Positions 6,635 to 15,448 of a stretch of 29,599 nucleotides of DNA are shown here, piece by piece. The DNA is from an uncultured Bacteriovorax sp. (lineage in GTDB: Bacteria; Bdellovibrionota; Bacteriovoracia; Bacteriovoracales; Bacteriovoracaceae), in the NCBI GenBank assembly GCA_946482295.1, contig CAMLRB010000011.1, positions 1 to 29,599 of the forward strand, given 5' to 3'. The translations under genes and the position numbers were made by a program. Every line of letters begins with the position of its first letter. Position 1 is the stretch's first letter. Below the pieces are notes generated by a model. It was not told the origin of the DNA. It saw nothing but the letters and a program-made list of their open reading frames with translations, and ran no database searches.

Positions 6635-8962
6635 ATGAAAAACAACAAATTCAAAATCGCCCTGCTTGCACTGGCCGTGTTTTTCGTCGCTGTTGGTGGA
6701 TTATTCTATTATGCTTCGACAAAACTTAATCCCGAAGAAATTCGAAAAATTGCCATTGAAAAAACTCAAGAAGCTTTTCCATTTGCCACTGTTGAATTAG
6801 GGCAAGTTGAAATTGGTTGGGGCCTCAACTTCAAAGTTCACTTACAAAAGTTTGTTTTAAACACAACTCATCCTGTGAATAAAACTAAAGTTGAAATGAT
6901 GGCCGTAGACGAGATGATAGTTAAAGTTCCGATTTGGGCAATCATCACAAATGGTGGAGTCGTTGAGATTCAAATTGATAAACCCATTATGAATTATTCT
7001 GAATTCCAGGAAGGTAACAACTGGACGTACGCAATGGGGGGTAAAAAAGAAGAGGAAGCAAAAACACCTGAAGAAAAAGCTGTTGAAGCTCAAAAGAATG
7101 CAGAAAAATCTGCTAAGGCCCTCGACGTATTTGGAAAAAGTAAAATTAACGTAAAACTTTCAGATGTAGCGGTTAAGTACTCACTGAAAGATAATTCTAA
7201 TGGGCAAATCAATGTTTCGCGTTTTATTGTTAAAGGTTTAAATTTCGAAACTTCTACAGCGTTTGAGATTGCCAGTGATTCTCAATTTGTCATGAAAGAT
7301 AATTCTAAGGTTTCTTTTAGTACGATAGCTATTGGTGAAATTAATATTGCAGACCTTGTTAAGAATGGCTCAGTATCGTCTGTCATTATCATTACGGTTA
7401 ATAACATCAACAAAACTGGACTAAGCTGGAAATTCCCGGAAATTAAAACAAAGCTCGATCTACTTCTAAAAAAAGATGGAGAGTTGTCAGGAAAAGTTTT
7501 AACAGAATTTGAATCTCAAAACAAAATCTCTGCTGCTTTTAAGATGACAAAAGAGATTTCACTTTCGGACATCAATGTCGACATTGTTTTAAAAGACGTT
7601 GGAATGATTATGGGCCTAGATCGTGCCATAGATTTATCAAAGGCTAAGCTGACGGCCAGAGGGGGATTGAATCTTTCTGAAGACAAAAAAATAAATGCTG
7701 ATCTTAATTTTGCAATCGCTCCTGGAATTGGTTTTTCAAAGGATGGACTTTCTACAACAACAAGTGTGAACGGTACATTTAAAGAGAAAACACTTGCTGT
7801 TAAAGTTAAAACAGAAGCAATGGATGGTCAGATCAATACAGCGATTGATGGAGAATTCGATCCCAATCAAAAATTTGATATGAACGCACTTAAGCTTAAT
7901 ATCAAAGTCGCAGCTAACGGCATGAAAATTCCAGAGAAATTAATTCGTGAAAAACTGTGGTCAAAAAAGACAAATGACAAAACGGCGGAACCAAAAAAAG
8001 CAGAAGGTGCAGAAGAATCTCAAGCATCTGATACATCGGCAGGAAGCGCAACAACGCCGGCACCAGTAGAGCCGCCTAAACTTATCAATACAAACATTGC
8101 TCTATCTTGGACAAATATTAGCGTTGCTGGTGAGGATTTTTCAGGAAGAGGCAGAATTGTAACGAGTGCAAGCTCACTTGCAGTAGATGCTTTAAATTTT
8201 AAATTTGGCGGTGGAACGGGCGAGCTTAATCAAACAATGAAGTTGGGAATCAAAAACAATGATTCAAACTTCACTTTCAAGGTAAAAGATTTGAACCTTG
8301 GATCATTCAAAGCATTCCTTCCTCCGTTTATTGAAAATTTCACAGGCCTTGTAAGCGGACAGTTTAATGGAACAGCTGCACTTTCAAATACAGGCGCACC
8401 TCCACGTTATGATTTAAACGTAAACGTGGATGCCAAAAAAGGTGAAATTAAAAAACTTAACATTTCAGAATACGTGAATCCAATTTTATCGAAAATTCCA
8501 ATGGCGAAAGATAAAATTCCGGAGAATGCTCTAAAGCTTGATGGAAACTTTGAAACGATGACGATGAAAGGTCGATTCACTCAGGATGCTTATAATATTG
8601 CCTCATTTAATTTCATTGGTATTAACAAAAAAGTAGAGATCAATGGAAATGGAACACTTTACCCATCACCTAACAAAACGTCTGTTATGGAAGTGAGTTT
8701 TACTGAAACAGCTGGTAAAGTAGGCGACGCCCTGGAAAAGAATATTGGATCTCGCACACTTCCACTCCGTTTGAGTGGTCCAGGATTCACTCTTAAACCT
8801 GAATACGATTACACTCTGGGAAGAGTTGCCAAAGGGGCCATGAAAACAAAAGGCAAAGAAGCTCTGGAAAAAGTTATCGATAAAAATATTGATAAAGTTG
8901 TGCCTGAAAAAGCCAGAGAAAAAGTAAAAGGCCTGCTAGACGGATTCTTCAAGAAAAAATAG
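6635..8962 (+). CDS. AsmA-like envelope protein
   Basis: This 775-residue protein has one N-terminal membrane helix (about residues 7-27) followed by a long beta-rich periplasmic region, the architecture of the AsmA family. AsmA-like bridges carry phospholipids between inner and outer membrane. The opening YYASTKLNPEEIRKIAIEK and the late segment FTGLVSGQFNGTAALSNTG are typical of the N- and C-terminal AsmA modules. Two low-complexity charged linkers (about residues 132-165 and 446-482, rich in Lys, Glu, Ala, Ser, Thr and Pro) divide the beta-rich blocks. The C-terminus is Lys-rich and helical. The start has AAAGGTAAG just upstream. It sits 17 bases after the winged-helix gene and 21 before mtnA, probably one transcript. 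Assignment to AsmA rests on layout and weak motifs. Confidence 0.72.
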   Translation: MKNNKFKIALLALAVFFVAVGGLFYYASTKLNPEEIRKIAIEKTQEAFPFATVELGQVEIGWGLNFKVHLQKFVLNTTHPVNKTKVEMMAVDEMIVKVPIWAIITNGGVVEIQIDKPIMNYSEFQEGNNWTYAMGGKKEEEAKTPEEKAVEAQKNAEKSAKALDVFGKSKINVKLSDVAVKYSLKDNSNGQINVSRFIVKGLNFETSTAFEIASDSQFVMKDNSKVSFSTIAIGEINIADLVKNGSVSSVIIITVNNINKTGLSWKFPEIKTKLDLLLKKDGELSGKVLTEFESQNKISAAFKMTKEISLSDINVDIVLKDVGMIMGLDRAIDLSKAKLTARGGLNLSEDKKINADLNFAIAPGIGFSKDGLSTTTSVNGTFKEKTLAVKVKTEAMDGQINTAIDGEFDPNQKFDMNALKLNIKVAANGMKIPEKLIREKLWSKKTNDKTAEPKKAEGAEESQASDTSAGSATTPAPVEPPKLINTNIALSWTNISVAGEDFSGRGRIVTSASSLAVDALNFKFGGGTGELNQTMKLGIKNNDSNFTFKVKDLNLGSFKAFLPPFIENFTGLVSGQFNGTAALSNTGAPPRYDLNVNVDAKKGEIKKLNISEYVNPILSKIPMAKDKIPENALKLDGNFETMTMKGRFTQDAYNIASFNFIGINKKVEINGNGTLYPSPNKTSVMEVSFTETAGKVGDALEKNIGSRTLPLRLSGPGFTLKPEYDYTLGRVAKGAMKTKGKEALEKVIDKNIDKVVPEKAREKVKGLLDGFFKKK

Positions 8963-8983
8963 GGACCACCAAGGAAGCTAGAT

Positions 8984-10030
8984 ATGAAAAATGTTATTGA
9001 ACCATTAAAATATGAAAATGAAACTTTAAAACTTTTAGATCAAAGACTTCTTCCAAGTGAAGAGGTTTTTATGACGGCCAAAACAATCGAAGACTGTTTT
9101 GTTGCCATTAAAGATATGGTTGTAAGAGGTGCTCCACTTATTGGTTTTACGGGAATTTGGGGAATGGCCCTCTTCTTGAAAAATAATCCTAAGGCCACTC
9201 ATCCTCAGTTCGAGCGAGCGGCTGAATATTTAAAGAGCGCAAGACCAACAGCTGTTAACTTAGCATATGAAATAGATCGCACGGTTGAAATGTCTCGTAA
9301 GGAAACTCATTTGAACGCTCTCTACCCTAAATTGGTGGAGCATGCTCAAAAAGAAATGAACAATCTTTACGAAAAGAATCTCGCGATGGCGAAATTTGCG
9401 GAGATTGAACTTGAAAAAATTTATGGCAATCGTCCGCTAAACATTATGACAATTTGTAATACAGGAACGCTTGCCTGTGGTGTTTTAGGAACCGCTCTTG
9501 GAGTTATCGTACATCTTCATCACCAGAAAAAAGTGAAGTCCGTTTATGCGTCAGAGACTAGACCTTATCTTCAAGGTTCACGTTTAACGAGTTATGAGCT
9601 TATTAAAGAAGGTATCGATCATCATATAGTTGTTGAAGGAGCCGCTTCTTATCTTCTCAAAAACAAAATGGTAGATGCAATTTTTGCTGGCGCAGACCGT
9701 ATTGTTTCAAATGGTGATACCGCTAATAAAGTAGGGACGAGTAGTCTTTCGATCATTGCGAAACATTACGGCATTCCATTTTTCATCGTTGCTCCTGTGA
9801 GTTCATTTGATCTGAATATGGAAAACGGCAATGAGATCGAAATAGAACTGCGCGATCCAAATGAAATTTTAAAATTCAAAGAAATGCATATTGCTCATCC
9901 GGATGCGAAAGCTTTGAATCCTAGTTTTGATGTTACGGACCACGATTGTATAACGGGAATTCTTTGTGAGTACGGAGCGATTAATCCAGTCACAAAAGAA
10001 AATGTTAAGAAGATTGCAGGAAAAGCATGA
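8984..10030 (+). CDS. mtnA: S-methyl-5-thioribose-1-phosphate isomerase
   Basis: This 348-residue protein, the usual family length, converts methylthioribose-1-phosphate to methylthioribulose-1-phosphate in the methionine salvage pathway. Catalytic residues are in place: Cys158 in TICNTG and Asp238 in FAGADRI, each two residues from the B. subtilis numbering (Cys160, Asp240). Other family blocks are VVRGAPLIG (47-55), SETRPYLQGSRLTSYEL (190-206) and VGTSSLSIIAKHYGIPF. It is a true MtnA rather than an eIF2B subunit by these residues. AAGGA precedes the ATG. No other methionine salvage gene is in the window, and the gene overlaps the Ppx/GppA gene by 4 bases (ATGA), which is an unusual partnership. 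The related 5-deoxyribose-1-phosphate isomerase activity is an alternative. Confidence 0.92.
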   Translation: MKNVIEPLKYENETLKLLDQRLLPSEEVFMTAKTIEDCFVAIKDMVVRGAPLIGFTGIWGMALFLKNNPKATHPQFERAAEYLKSARPTAVNLAYEIDRTVEMSRKETHLNALYPKLVEHAQKEMNNLYEKNLAMAKFAEIELEKIYGNRPLNIMTICNTGTLACGVLGTALGVIVHLHHQKKVKSVYASETRPYLQGSRLTSYELIKEGIDHHIVVEGAASYLLKNKMVDAIFAGADRIVSNGDTANKVGTSSLSIIAKHYGIPFFIVAPVSSFDLNMENGNEIEIELRDPNEILKFKEMHIAHPDAKALNPSFDVTDHDCITGILCEYGAINPVTKENVKKIAGKA

Positions 10031-10944
10031 AGCGCTCGAGCATTGATATTGGTTCCAATTCCGTACTCCTTTTAGCGGCAGAAGTATCAACTGAAGGAGT
10101 GATCCAGAAAGAGGTTCTCGACGAATCATCGATTACTTCTTTGGGAAAAGATTTGGATAAGACAGGAGTTTTCCATCCAGAATCTATGAAGGCAACGTAT
10201 GAGGCGATGAAAAAATATCGCGAATTGCTTTTGAAAGCTGGCTTCATGCCGGAAGATACAATTGTAACGGCAACAGAAGCGAGTAGAGTCGCTAAAAACT
10301 CAAAAGATTTTTATGACAAAATAAAGAACGAATTGGGCTTTAAAACTCAAATCATATCTTCACAAGGTGAAGCTTATTACACAGCTCTAGGTGTTTCGAC
10401 GTCATTGGAAAAAGGCGACGCCCCCATTGTCATCATGGATGTAGGTGGAGCTTCGACAGAGCTTATTAGAGTGTCTCGTTCACCTTTTAAAATTTTAGAA
10501 ACTGTGAGTTTGCCCGTTGGCAGTGTTCGGGCCATGGATTGGAGAGCTGAAGGGAGCTTTGAACAAAAAATGTTCTCTCTTTTAGATCAAGATTTTTCAG
10601 CTTACAAGACAGATGAACTTGTGTGTGTGGCCGGAAGTATGACGGCCCTTGCTTCGATGTATATGGGGCTCGCTGAGTTCAGCGCCACAAAAATTGAAGG
10701 TAAGATCATTAGTTATGCTAACTATTTGCAGTTCACTGAAGATCTCCAGAAGACTAATGTTGAAAACCTTCTGTTGCTCTTTCCTTTTCTGGGAAAAAGA
10801 GCGCCTATGGTTGGCTCAGGAGCACTAGTTGCCCAAAAGATTGCAGAAAAATTAAATATTGTTAATCTAAAGATATCAACACGCGGTTTACGTTACGGAA
10901 CTGTCTTGTCAGGAGCTTTGGATGAGCAATTTATCAGCTGTTAG
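10027..10944 (+). CDS. Ppx/GppA-family phosphatase (short form)
   Basis: This 305-residue protein has the ASKHA-fold phosphate-binding loops of exopolyphosphatase/guanosine pentaphosphatase: SIDIGSNSVLLL near residue 5, ATEASR at about 79-84, a GEAYYTALGV segment and IMDVGGASTELI at about 137-148. The short length means only the two ASKHA subdomains are present, with no C-terminal HD-type domain as in E. coli Ppx and GppA. The enzyme would hydrolyse polyphosphate or pppGpp in the cytoplasm; sequence alone does not say which. It overlaps mtnA by 4 bases and the next gene by 23, so all three are translated together. Confidence 0.85.
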   Translation: MKRSSIDIGSNSVLLLAAEVSTEGVIQKEVLDESSITSLGKDLDKTGVFHPESMKATYEAMKKYRELLLKAGFMPEDTIVTATEASRVAKNSKDFYDKIKNELGFKTQIISSQGEAYYTALGVSTSLEKGDAPIVIMDVGGASTELIRVSRSPFKILETVSLPVGSVRAMDWRAEGSFEQKMFSLLDQDFSAYKTDELVCVAGSMTALASMYMGLAEFSATKIEGKIISYANYLQFTEDLQKTNVENLLLLFPFLGKRAPMVGSGALVAQKIAEKLNIVNLKISTRGLRYGTVLSGALDEQFISC

Positions 10945-11392
10945 ATCAATCGATGCCACAATCTTTTTTAAGGCCGGCACAGTTATTTTTGGTCAGGGGC
11001 AAAATTCAAAGTATCTCTACCTCCTAAAAAAAGGCCAAGTTCGCTTGGTGAGAGTGAATGGCCAAAAAATTTCTGTCGTGAAGCTGTGTAAAGAAACTGA
11101 AATTTTAAATGAAGTAAGTGTTCTTACGAACAAACCCACTGAATATGCGGCTATTACGAAGACAGATGTCGAAATGGTGTTGGTAGAACAAAAAGATATT
11201 CAAGCAGTCATTAAAGCTGGCCCGTCATGGGTTTCTGAAATTTTTGAAACACTATGCGAACGTTTGAAATCAACACAGGATTTTATTGATGAACATCAAC
11301 TTCTTAGTGGGGAGAAGAATCCAGACGTCATCCTCTCGAAAGAGGATGAACAAAAGTGTTTGAAAGCTATTAAAGAGTTTTCCAATCCCTAA
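10922..11392 (+). CDS. Cyclic nucleotide-binding-fold protein with degenerate ligand pocket
   Basis: This 156-residue protein is one CAP/CNB domain: FKAGTVIFGQGQNSKYLYLLKKG at residues 16-38 is the standard first half of the beta-roll, followed by ETEILNEVSVLTNKPTEYAAI at 58-78. In the phosphate-binding cassette the Glu is kept (Glu64), but the Arg that contacts the cyclic phosphate aligns with Glu74, and the glycine before Glu64 is Asn. So classic cAMP or cGMP binding is doubtful. There is no HTH after the domain, only a helical tail, so it is not a CRP-type transcription factor. It starts inside the phosphatase gene with CAGGAG upstream, and may act as a partner or sensor for that enzyme. 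Its stop is 3 bases from the stop of the convergent FliG-like gene. Confidence 0.78.
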   Translation: MSNLSAVRSIDATIFFKAGTVIFGQGQNSKYLYLLKKGQVRLVRVNGQKISVVKLCKETEILNEVSVLTNKPTEYAAITKTDVEMVLVEQKDIQAVIKAGPSWVSEIFETLCERLKSTQDFIDEHQLLSGEKNPDVILSKEDEQKCLKAIKEFSNP

Positions 11393-11395
11393 AAA

Positions 11396-11824
11396 TTAGA
11401 AATTTACTTGGCGTCTTTTTTTCAATGAAACCAAGATTTCAATGATCTTGTTTTGAGCACGTTTAATGTCGCGCTTTTCTGTTGAATATGGAGTTTTGAG
11501 AACACGGAATGCTTCCTCTGCGTATTCTCTCGCGCAAAGTGAAAGAAGACGTCTTTGAAAGCTTCTCTCAATGTTTTTTAACGCCATTCCTAGAATAGGA
11601 GCTGTGATGTATTGGAAAATCATAGAGAGTTCATGATCAGAAAGATTATCCAGATCGTTGAATGTAAAACATTGTTCAGTCAGCTCTTCGGCTAATTGTG
11701 GATTGCGAATCTTTAAGTTTTTGAGAAGTTTCGCTCTCTCTTCTCTTGGCATATGTTGAAGCATCTCGATAATTTGAGCTTTACCATTAATAAAAACGCC
11801 ACTTGCAGAATTGTTGTTTTCCAT
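11396..11824 (-). CDS. Stand-alone FliG C-domain-like protein
   Basis: This 142-residue protein matches the FliG middle-to-C-terminal region by pattern: MPREERAKLLKNLKIRNPQL, then FTFNDLDNLSDHELSMIF (FliG: FVFEDL..LDDRSIQ..L), then ALKNIERSFQRRLLSLCAREYAEEAF (FliG: ALKGA...L...I..NMS.RAAE.L) and DIKRAQNKIIEILVSL (FliG: DVE.AQQ.I....R.L). The Lys of ALKG, a motor-contact residue in E. coli FliG, is kept (Lys83). The acidic DD pair later in the motor face does not appear conserved. The N-terminal MS-ring-binding domain is absent. It therefore probably does not work as the flagellar rotor subunit itself, but as a paralogue in another machine. It follows a coiled-coil protein gene by 28 bases. 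Confidence 0.7.
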   Translation of the reverse strand: MENNNSASGVFINGKAQIIEMLQHMPREERAKLLKNLKIRNPQLAEELTEQCFTFNDLDNLSDHELSMIFQYITAPILGMALKNIERSFQRRLLSLCAREYAEEAFRVLKTPYSTEKRDIKRAQNKIIEILVSLKKRRQVNF

Positions 11825-11852
11825 TTTTTCCCTTTTTTAATCTTGCTTCAAA

Positions 11853-12272
11853 CTATGCTTGGATCTTTGCTTTTTCTTTCAGAAACTTTTGGCGAGCATT
11901 CTCCAAAGTTTTTTGGTGAGAAGAATTGATTTCCTCTAGCTCATTCTGCTGCCCAACTTTGATTTCTGAAACTTGGTCTTGATGCGATTTTTTTAAGTTT
12001 TCAATTTCTTGCTTAAGTCTTGTTGTTTCTTCAGCAATTGTTTTATTTTGTCTTTGTCTAATCTCAATTAATTTTCTCTCTTGATCATTTTTCATATTGC
12101 TCAAGCGAGACTCATAATCATCACGCATTTTTTTTAGTTCTAAATCCTTTTGCTTCGATTCGGTGGCATATGTTCTTTCACTTTCTGAGCGCATTTGTTT
12201 AATCTCTGACTCAAATCTTTTTGATTCGGCTTCAATATACTTTTGCGCCTTGAGATCACTAATGTTAGACAT
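11853..12272 (-). CDS. Coiled-coil protein, 139 aa
   Basis: The sequence is one continuous charged helix from about residue 5 to the end, with heptad-like spacing and very high Glu, Lys, Gln and Arg content; it has no Pro, Gly appears only once, and there is no Cys or Trp. It lacks a signal peptide or membrane helix, so it is cytoplasmic or peripheral. Such low-complexity coiled coils give no safe family assignment; FliH or other stator-like flagellar/secretion coiled coils are possible, given the FliG-like gene just downstream. AAGGA precedes the ATG at 12272. It is divergent from the thiolase gene. Confidence 0.7.
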   Translation of the reverse strand: MSNISDLKAQKYIEAESKRFESEIKQMRSESERTYATESKQKDLELKKMRDDYESRLSNMKNDQERKLIEIRQRQNKTIAEETTRLKQEIENLKKSHQDQVSEIKVGQQNELEEINSSHQKTLENARQKFLKEKAKIQA

Positions 12273-12293
12273 ATCTTTCCTTCTTTTAATTCT

Positions 12294-12322
12294 TTGCCAA
12301 GAATTCGGGCTGACCTTAATAT
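12294..12322 (+). promoter_or_regulatory. Candidate thiolase promoter
   Basis: TTGCCA (12294-12299, 5 of 6) and TAATAT (12317-12322, 4 of 6) are separated by 17 bases. A perfect AGGAGG ribosome site follows at 12352-12357, 5 bases before the ATG, predicting strong translation. Confidence 0.35.
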
Positions 12323-12362
12323 ATGATACGACGACTTTATTTTAATAATGTAGGAGGCAAAT

Positions 12363-13538
12363 ATGTCCCAAGCGGAAAAGGTATTCCTGGTCCACGGAAA
12401 GAGAACACCATTTGGAAAATTTGGTGGATCACTTAAAGATGTAACTCCTGTAGATCTCGCTGTTCATGCTTCTAAGGCGTTGTTATCAGAAATCAAATTA
12501 GATGCTCAAAAGATTGATGAAGTTCTATTAGGAAGTGTTGTTCCCTCATCAACAGATACAATGTATGGCGGACGCCATTTGGCCCTGAAGTTAGGATGTA
12601 GGCAAGAAACTCCAGGTCTCGTTCTCAACAGACTTTGTGGATCGGGTATCGAAGCTATTTTGCAGGCTGCAAGACTTATTAGAGCTGGTGAAGCCCAGTG
12701 TGTTCTCGCTGCAGGTACAGAAAATATGTCAATGGTTCCACACCTCGTTTATGGATCAAGATTTGGAACAAAATATGGTTCATTAAAAACAGTTGATATG
12801 CTTCTGGATGCTTTAACAGATCAATATGCACAAACTCCAATGGGAATCACGGCAGAAAATCTCGCTGAAAAATTTCAAGTCACAAAAGAGCAGTGTGATA
12901 CGTTTGCTTATCAATCTCATGAGAGAGCTGCGAAAGCTTATAAAGATGGACTTCTCCAGGGAGAAATTGCTCCTTATCCATTGAAGAAAGGCGAATGTGC
13001 TCGCGACGAGCATTTAAGAGATGATGCTTCGTTAGATGAAATGAAATCGCTTAAACCAAGTTTTAAACCAGACGGAGTAGTGACTGCTGCTTCTGCTTCA
13101 GGGATAGTCGATGGTGCTGCGGCCGTCATTGTTGCCAGTGAATCATTTGTAAAAAAAGAAAACTTGAAACCGATTGCAGAAATCATTGATGGATGTGTTG
13201 TAGGAGTAGACCCAAAAATTATGGGTATTGGTCCAAGTCCTGCAATCAAGCTTCTCTTGCAGAAAAATAAAATGACTTTGAAAGAAATAGATTTATTTGA
13301 AATTAATGAAGCATTTGCAGGTCAGACACTTTCTTGTATGAAAGATGTAGAAATTCCTCACGATAAAATTAATCTTTGGGGAGGAGCTGTTGCTCTCGGA
13401 CATCCACTTGCAGCATCAGGTGTGCGAATAAGTCTTACGCTCGCAAGACAGCTTCAGCATTTTGGAAAAAATTATGGAATTGCCTCTGCTTGTATCGGTG
13501 GTGGTCAAGGGATCGCAGTTCTATTGAAACGTTGTTAA
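12363..13538 (+). CDS. Acetyl-CoA acetyltransferase (thiolase)
   Basis: This 391-residue protein is of normal thiolase length. The acylated Cys is Cys92 in LNRLCGSGIEA, the general-base pair is His347 in ALGHPLAASG and Cys377 in SACIGGGQG, and NEAFAGQ is present near residue 315. The N-terminal HGKRTPFGKFGGSLKD block is also typical. It reversibly condenses two acetyl-CoA or cleaves acetoacetyl-CoA; AtoB/PhaA-type biosynthetic and FadA-type degradative roles cannot be separated by sequence alone. The His loop reads GHPLAASG rather than the commoner GHPLGASG, a small deviation near the active site. The gene has a perfect AGGAGG and is followed 15 bases later by the HTH/membrane protein gene. 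Confidence 0.92.
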   Translation: MSQAEKVFLVHGKRTPFGKFGGSLKDVTPVDLAVHASKALLSEIKLDAQKIDEVLLGSVVPSSTDTMYGGRHLALKLGCRQETPGLVLNRLCGSGIEAILQAARLIRAGEAQCVLAAGTENMSMVPHLVYGSRFGTKYGSLKTVDMLLDALTDQYAQTPMGITAENLAEKFQVTKEQCDTFAYQSHERAAKAYKDGLLQGEIAPYPLKKGECARDEHLRDDASLDEMKSLKPSFKPDGVVTAASASGIVDGAAAVIVASESFVKKENLKPIAEIIDGCVVGVDPKIMGIGPSPAIKLLLQKNKMTLKEIDLFEINEAFAGQTLSCMKDVEIPHDKINLWGGAVALGHPLAASGVRISLTLARQLQHFGKNYGIASACIGGGQGIAVLLKRC

Positions 13539-13553
13539 AGGATTAATGAAACC

Positions 13554-14855
13554 ATGGAAGAGATGATCTTTCATTCCGACGATTACAAACATTTCCGCCA
13601 ATGGCTCAATCTCAATTTAGATGGGCTGACTTGGCAGGGAAGATTTAAAAAAGAATTCGAATCTTTTTGGGATACGTTTTGGAAAGATGGTTTAACATTA
13701 AAGCAGCTCATTGAGCGTTTCGATTATGCTTATTCACAAGTAAAGATCGGTTCACTGTCTTCATGGTTTCTTTGGTTACGTGATAAATTTTTGAGTTACA
13801 TATTTATCTACAAAGGATTAAGCATTTCTCAAATCGCTGACCAATCTGATTTGAGTCCATCAGTGGTAGCAACGATTCTTCGCAATTTTCTCCTTGATGA
13901 ATTTCCTCATCTCGATCAATACTTCAGTGAAGTTTTCCAGGTTGGAAATATTCTTAGTCCGAACTTGCATACGACTTTCAAGAGAATCAGCCTTGATATT
14001 AATGTAAGTGCACCACCGTCGGGCTCTCGCGAAGACGAGATCATGCCTTCAATGGAAGTAACTCTTTTTGATGAATGGAGTTTTTTCTTAAAGAGAATGA
14101 AGTCCGATTTTTCAAGTGCAGCTTTTGATTTAACAAAAATTAAAGACCGTTCTAGTTTTTTAAAACAAATCAGACTTGTTCAAGATGTAGCAATATTACT
14201 TTTACTTTTCACACTGACTGTTTATTTCGTTCGTCAGGGAAATGTTTGGTATGAACGTTATCTCGCCAATAAAGTAAGTATTTACGAGCCACAATTTAAT
14301 TGGCTGAATAAAAGTTTGGTTTTCAAAGGTGCAGAAAAAAAGCCAGCGAAAGAATTTAAACTGAACTTCAATGAGATTAAAGACATTTCAAAATCTGAAC
14401 AAGTGAATGAGTTCTTTGATCCTGAACAATACGAAGAAGAAACTGAAGTAACTTTAACTTCATTTGACAACATTCCTCGCGACTTAACGAAAGCAGATAA
14501 AGAACCTTCACAATACGAAGGAGATGCAGAAAATCCAAATGGCTATCGTGAAACTCGTGGCGGAACAACGAAGATTTATAGATTGATGATGACGTCGACA
14601 AATGCATATTCGACTCGTGATCAAATTAATGAATTACTAAAAAAATATAAAGGTGAACCAGTTGGGGACTCTCGTCCCGGAATGGATGTTCCTGGTGGTG
14701 TTTACTACAACGTTTATATTCCACGAACTGACTTTAAAGATTTCATGTCTGAGACGATGAAAATTAATCAGGGAAAACTTTTTGAGAGTTCAACGTCGAA
14801 TGTGAGGAATGTTCCTGGGAAGACCCGCGTTTTCATCATGGTCAAGTCAATTTAA
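13554..14855 (+). CDS. Membrane protein with cytoplasmic HTH-like segment and large C-terminal domain; function unknown
   Basis: I do not recognise the family. Residues 1-200 are soluble, with a likely helix-turn-helix at about 88-113 (GLSISQIADQSDLSPSVVATILRNFL). One membrane helix follows at about 209-227 (VAILLLLFTLTVYFV). The remaining 200 residues would lie outside the cytoplasm and include an acidic linker and a mixed alpha/beta end domain. Such a topology recalls membrane-bound one-component regulators or anti-sigma-like sensors. The HTH segment resembles sigma-70 region 4 or LuxR-type helices in form only. It lies 15 bases after the thiolase gene with AAAGGA upstream, and its stop touches the stop of the opposing membrane protein gene with no base between. 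Confidence 0.7.
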   Translation: MEEMIFHSDDYKHFRQWLNLNLDGLTWQGRFKKEFESFWDTFWKDGLTLKQLIERFDYAYSQVKIGSLSSWFLWLRDKFLSYIFIYKGLSISQIADQSDLSPSVVATILRNFLLDEFPHLDQYFSEVFQVGNILSPNLHTTFKRISLDINVSAPPSGSREDEIMPSMEVTLFDEWSFFLKRMKSDFSSAAFDLTKIKDRSSFLKQIRLVQDVAILLLLFTLTVYFVRQGNVWYERYLANKVSIYEPQFNWLNKSLVFKGAEKKPAKEFKLNFNEIKDISKSEQVNEFFDPEQYEEETEVTLTSFDNIPRDLTKADKEPSQYEGDAENPNGYRETRGGTTKIYRLMMTSTNAYSTRDQINELLKKYKGEPVGDSRPGMDVPGGVYYNVYIPRTDFKDFMSETMKINQGKLFESSTSNVRNVPGKTRVFIMVKSI

Positions 14856-15401
14856 TCACATCGCCGCGTCTGGCATACCATAAAGTGTCTTCAACTTACG
14901 AAGCAGAATGTGCGACTTCCCTAAATAGTACCACTGTCTGAAAAAACCAATGAGCATGGCCACGATGAAACCAAGAACGACACCAGAGTGAGTAGTTTTT
15001 TGGACGAGGCCTGTATCGTGTGCACCGCCCAGTAGAAAAGCAATCATGCCCAAGACAAGCATGAGTATCGTCCAAGGAATTGTCTGACGTTTGCAACGAT
15101 CGCTTTCTTCAACAAATTTTTTTGTCTTTTCAATGTATGGAGTGAGATCTTCAGGTGGATTGTCAAAGAGTTCACTTAAGCTCGTACCAGAAACAACAAT
15201 GGAGTAAACATTATTCGTTAAACGTGAGACACCGATGAAATAAAACATCACAAAGGCCTGAGCAAAAATTGTGTAGATGAATGCGGGGATGGCCAGTTGA
15301 ATATGACTGTAATCAAGTTGAATCCAGTTTAACGCAAGCATTGCTGTGAGCATAATACTGACGGCCATCAGGACTATGAGGGTGCGAAGTAAATAGGCCA
15401 T
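14856..15401 (-). CDS. Four-helix membrane protein, unknown function
   Basis: This 181-residue protein has four predicted membrane helices at about residues 7-27, 36-58, 111-128 and 137-157. Between the second and third is a soluble loop of about 50 residues with conserved-looking FDNPPEDLTPYIEKTKKFVEE. The C-terminal tail after the last helix is basic. No motif of a known family is seen. It is divergent from the respiratory operon that starts at 15540, with 138 bases between, which may hint at a respiratory role but does not show it. Confidence 0.65.
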   Translation of the reverse strand: MAYLLRTLIVLMAVSIMLTAMLALNWIQLDYSHIQLAIPAFIYTIFAQAFVMFYFIGVSRLTNNVYSIVVSGTSLSELFDNPPEDLTPYIEKTKKFVEESDRCKRQTIPWTILMLVLGMIAFLLGGAHDTGLVQKTTHSGVVLGFIVAMLIGFFRQWYYLGKSHILLRKLKTLYGMPDAAM

Positions 15402-15448
15402 ATTTTCTCTCTCAATTAAGACTAAAAAGGGTTCAAATTAATTGTCAT

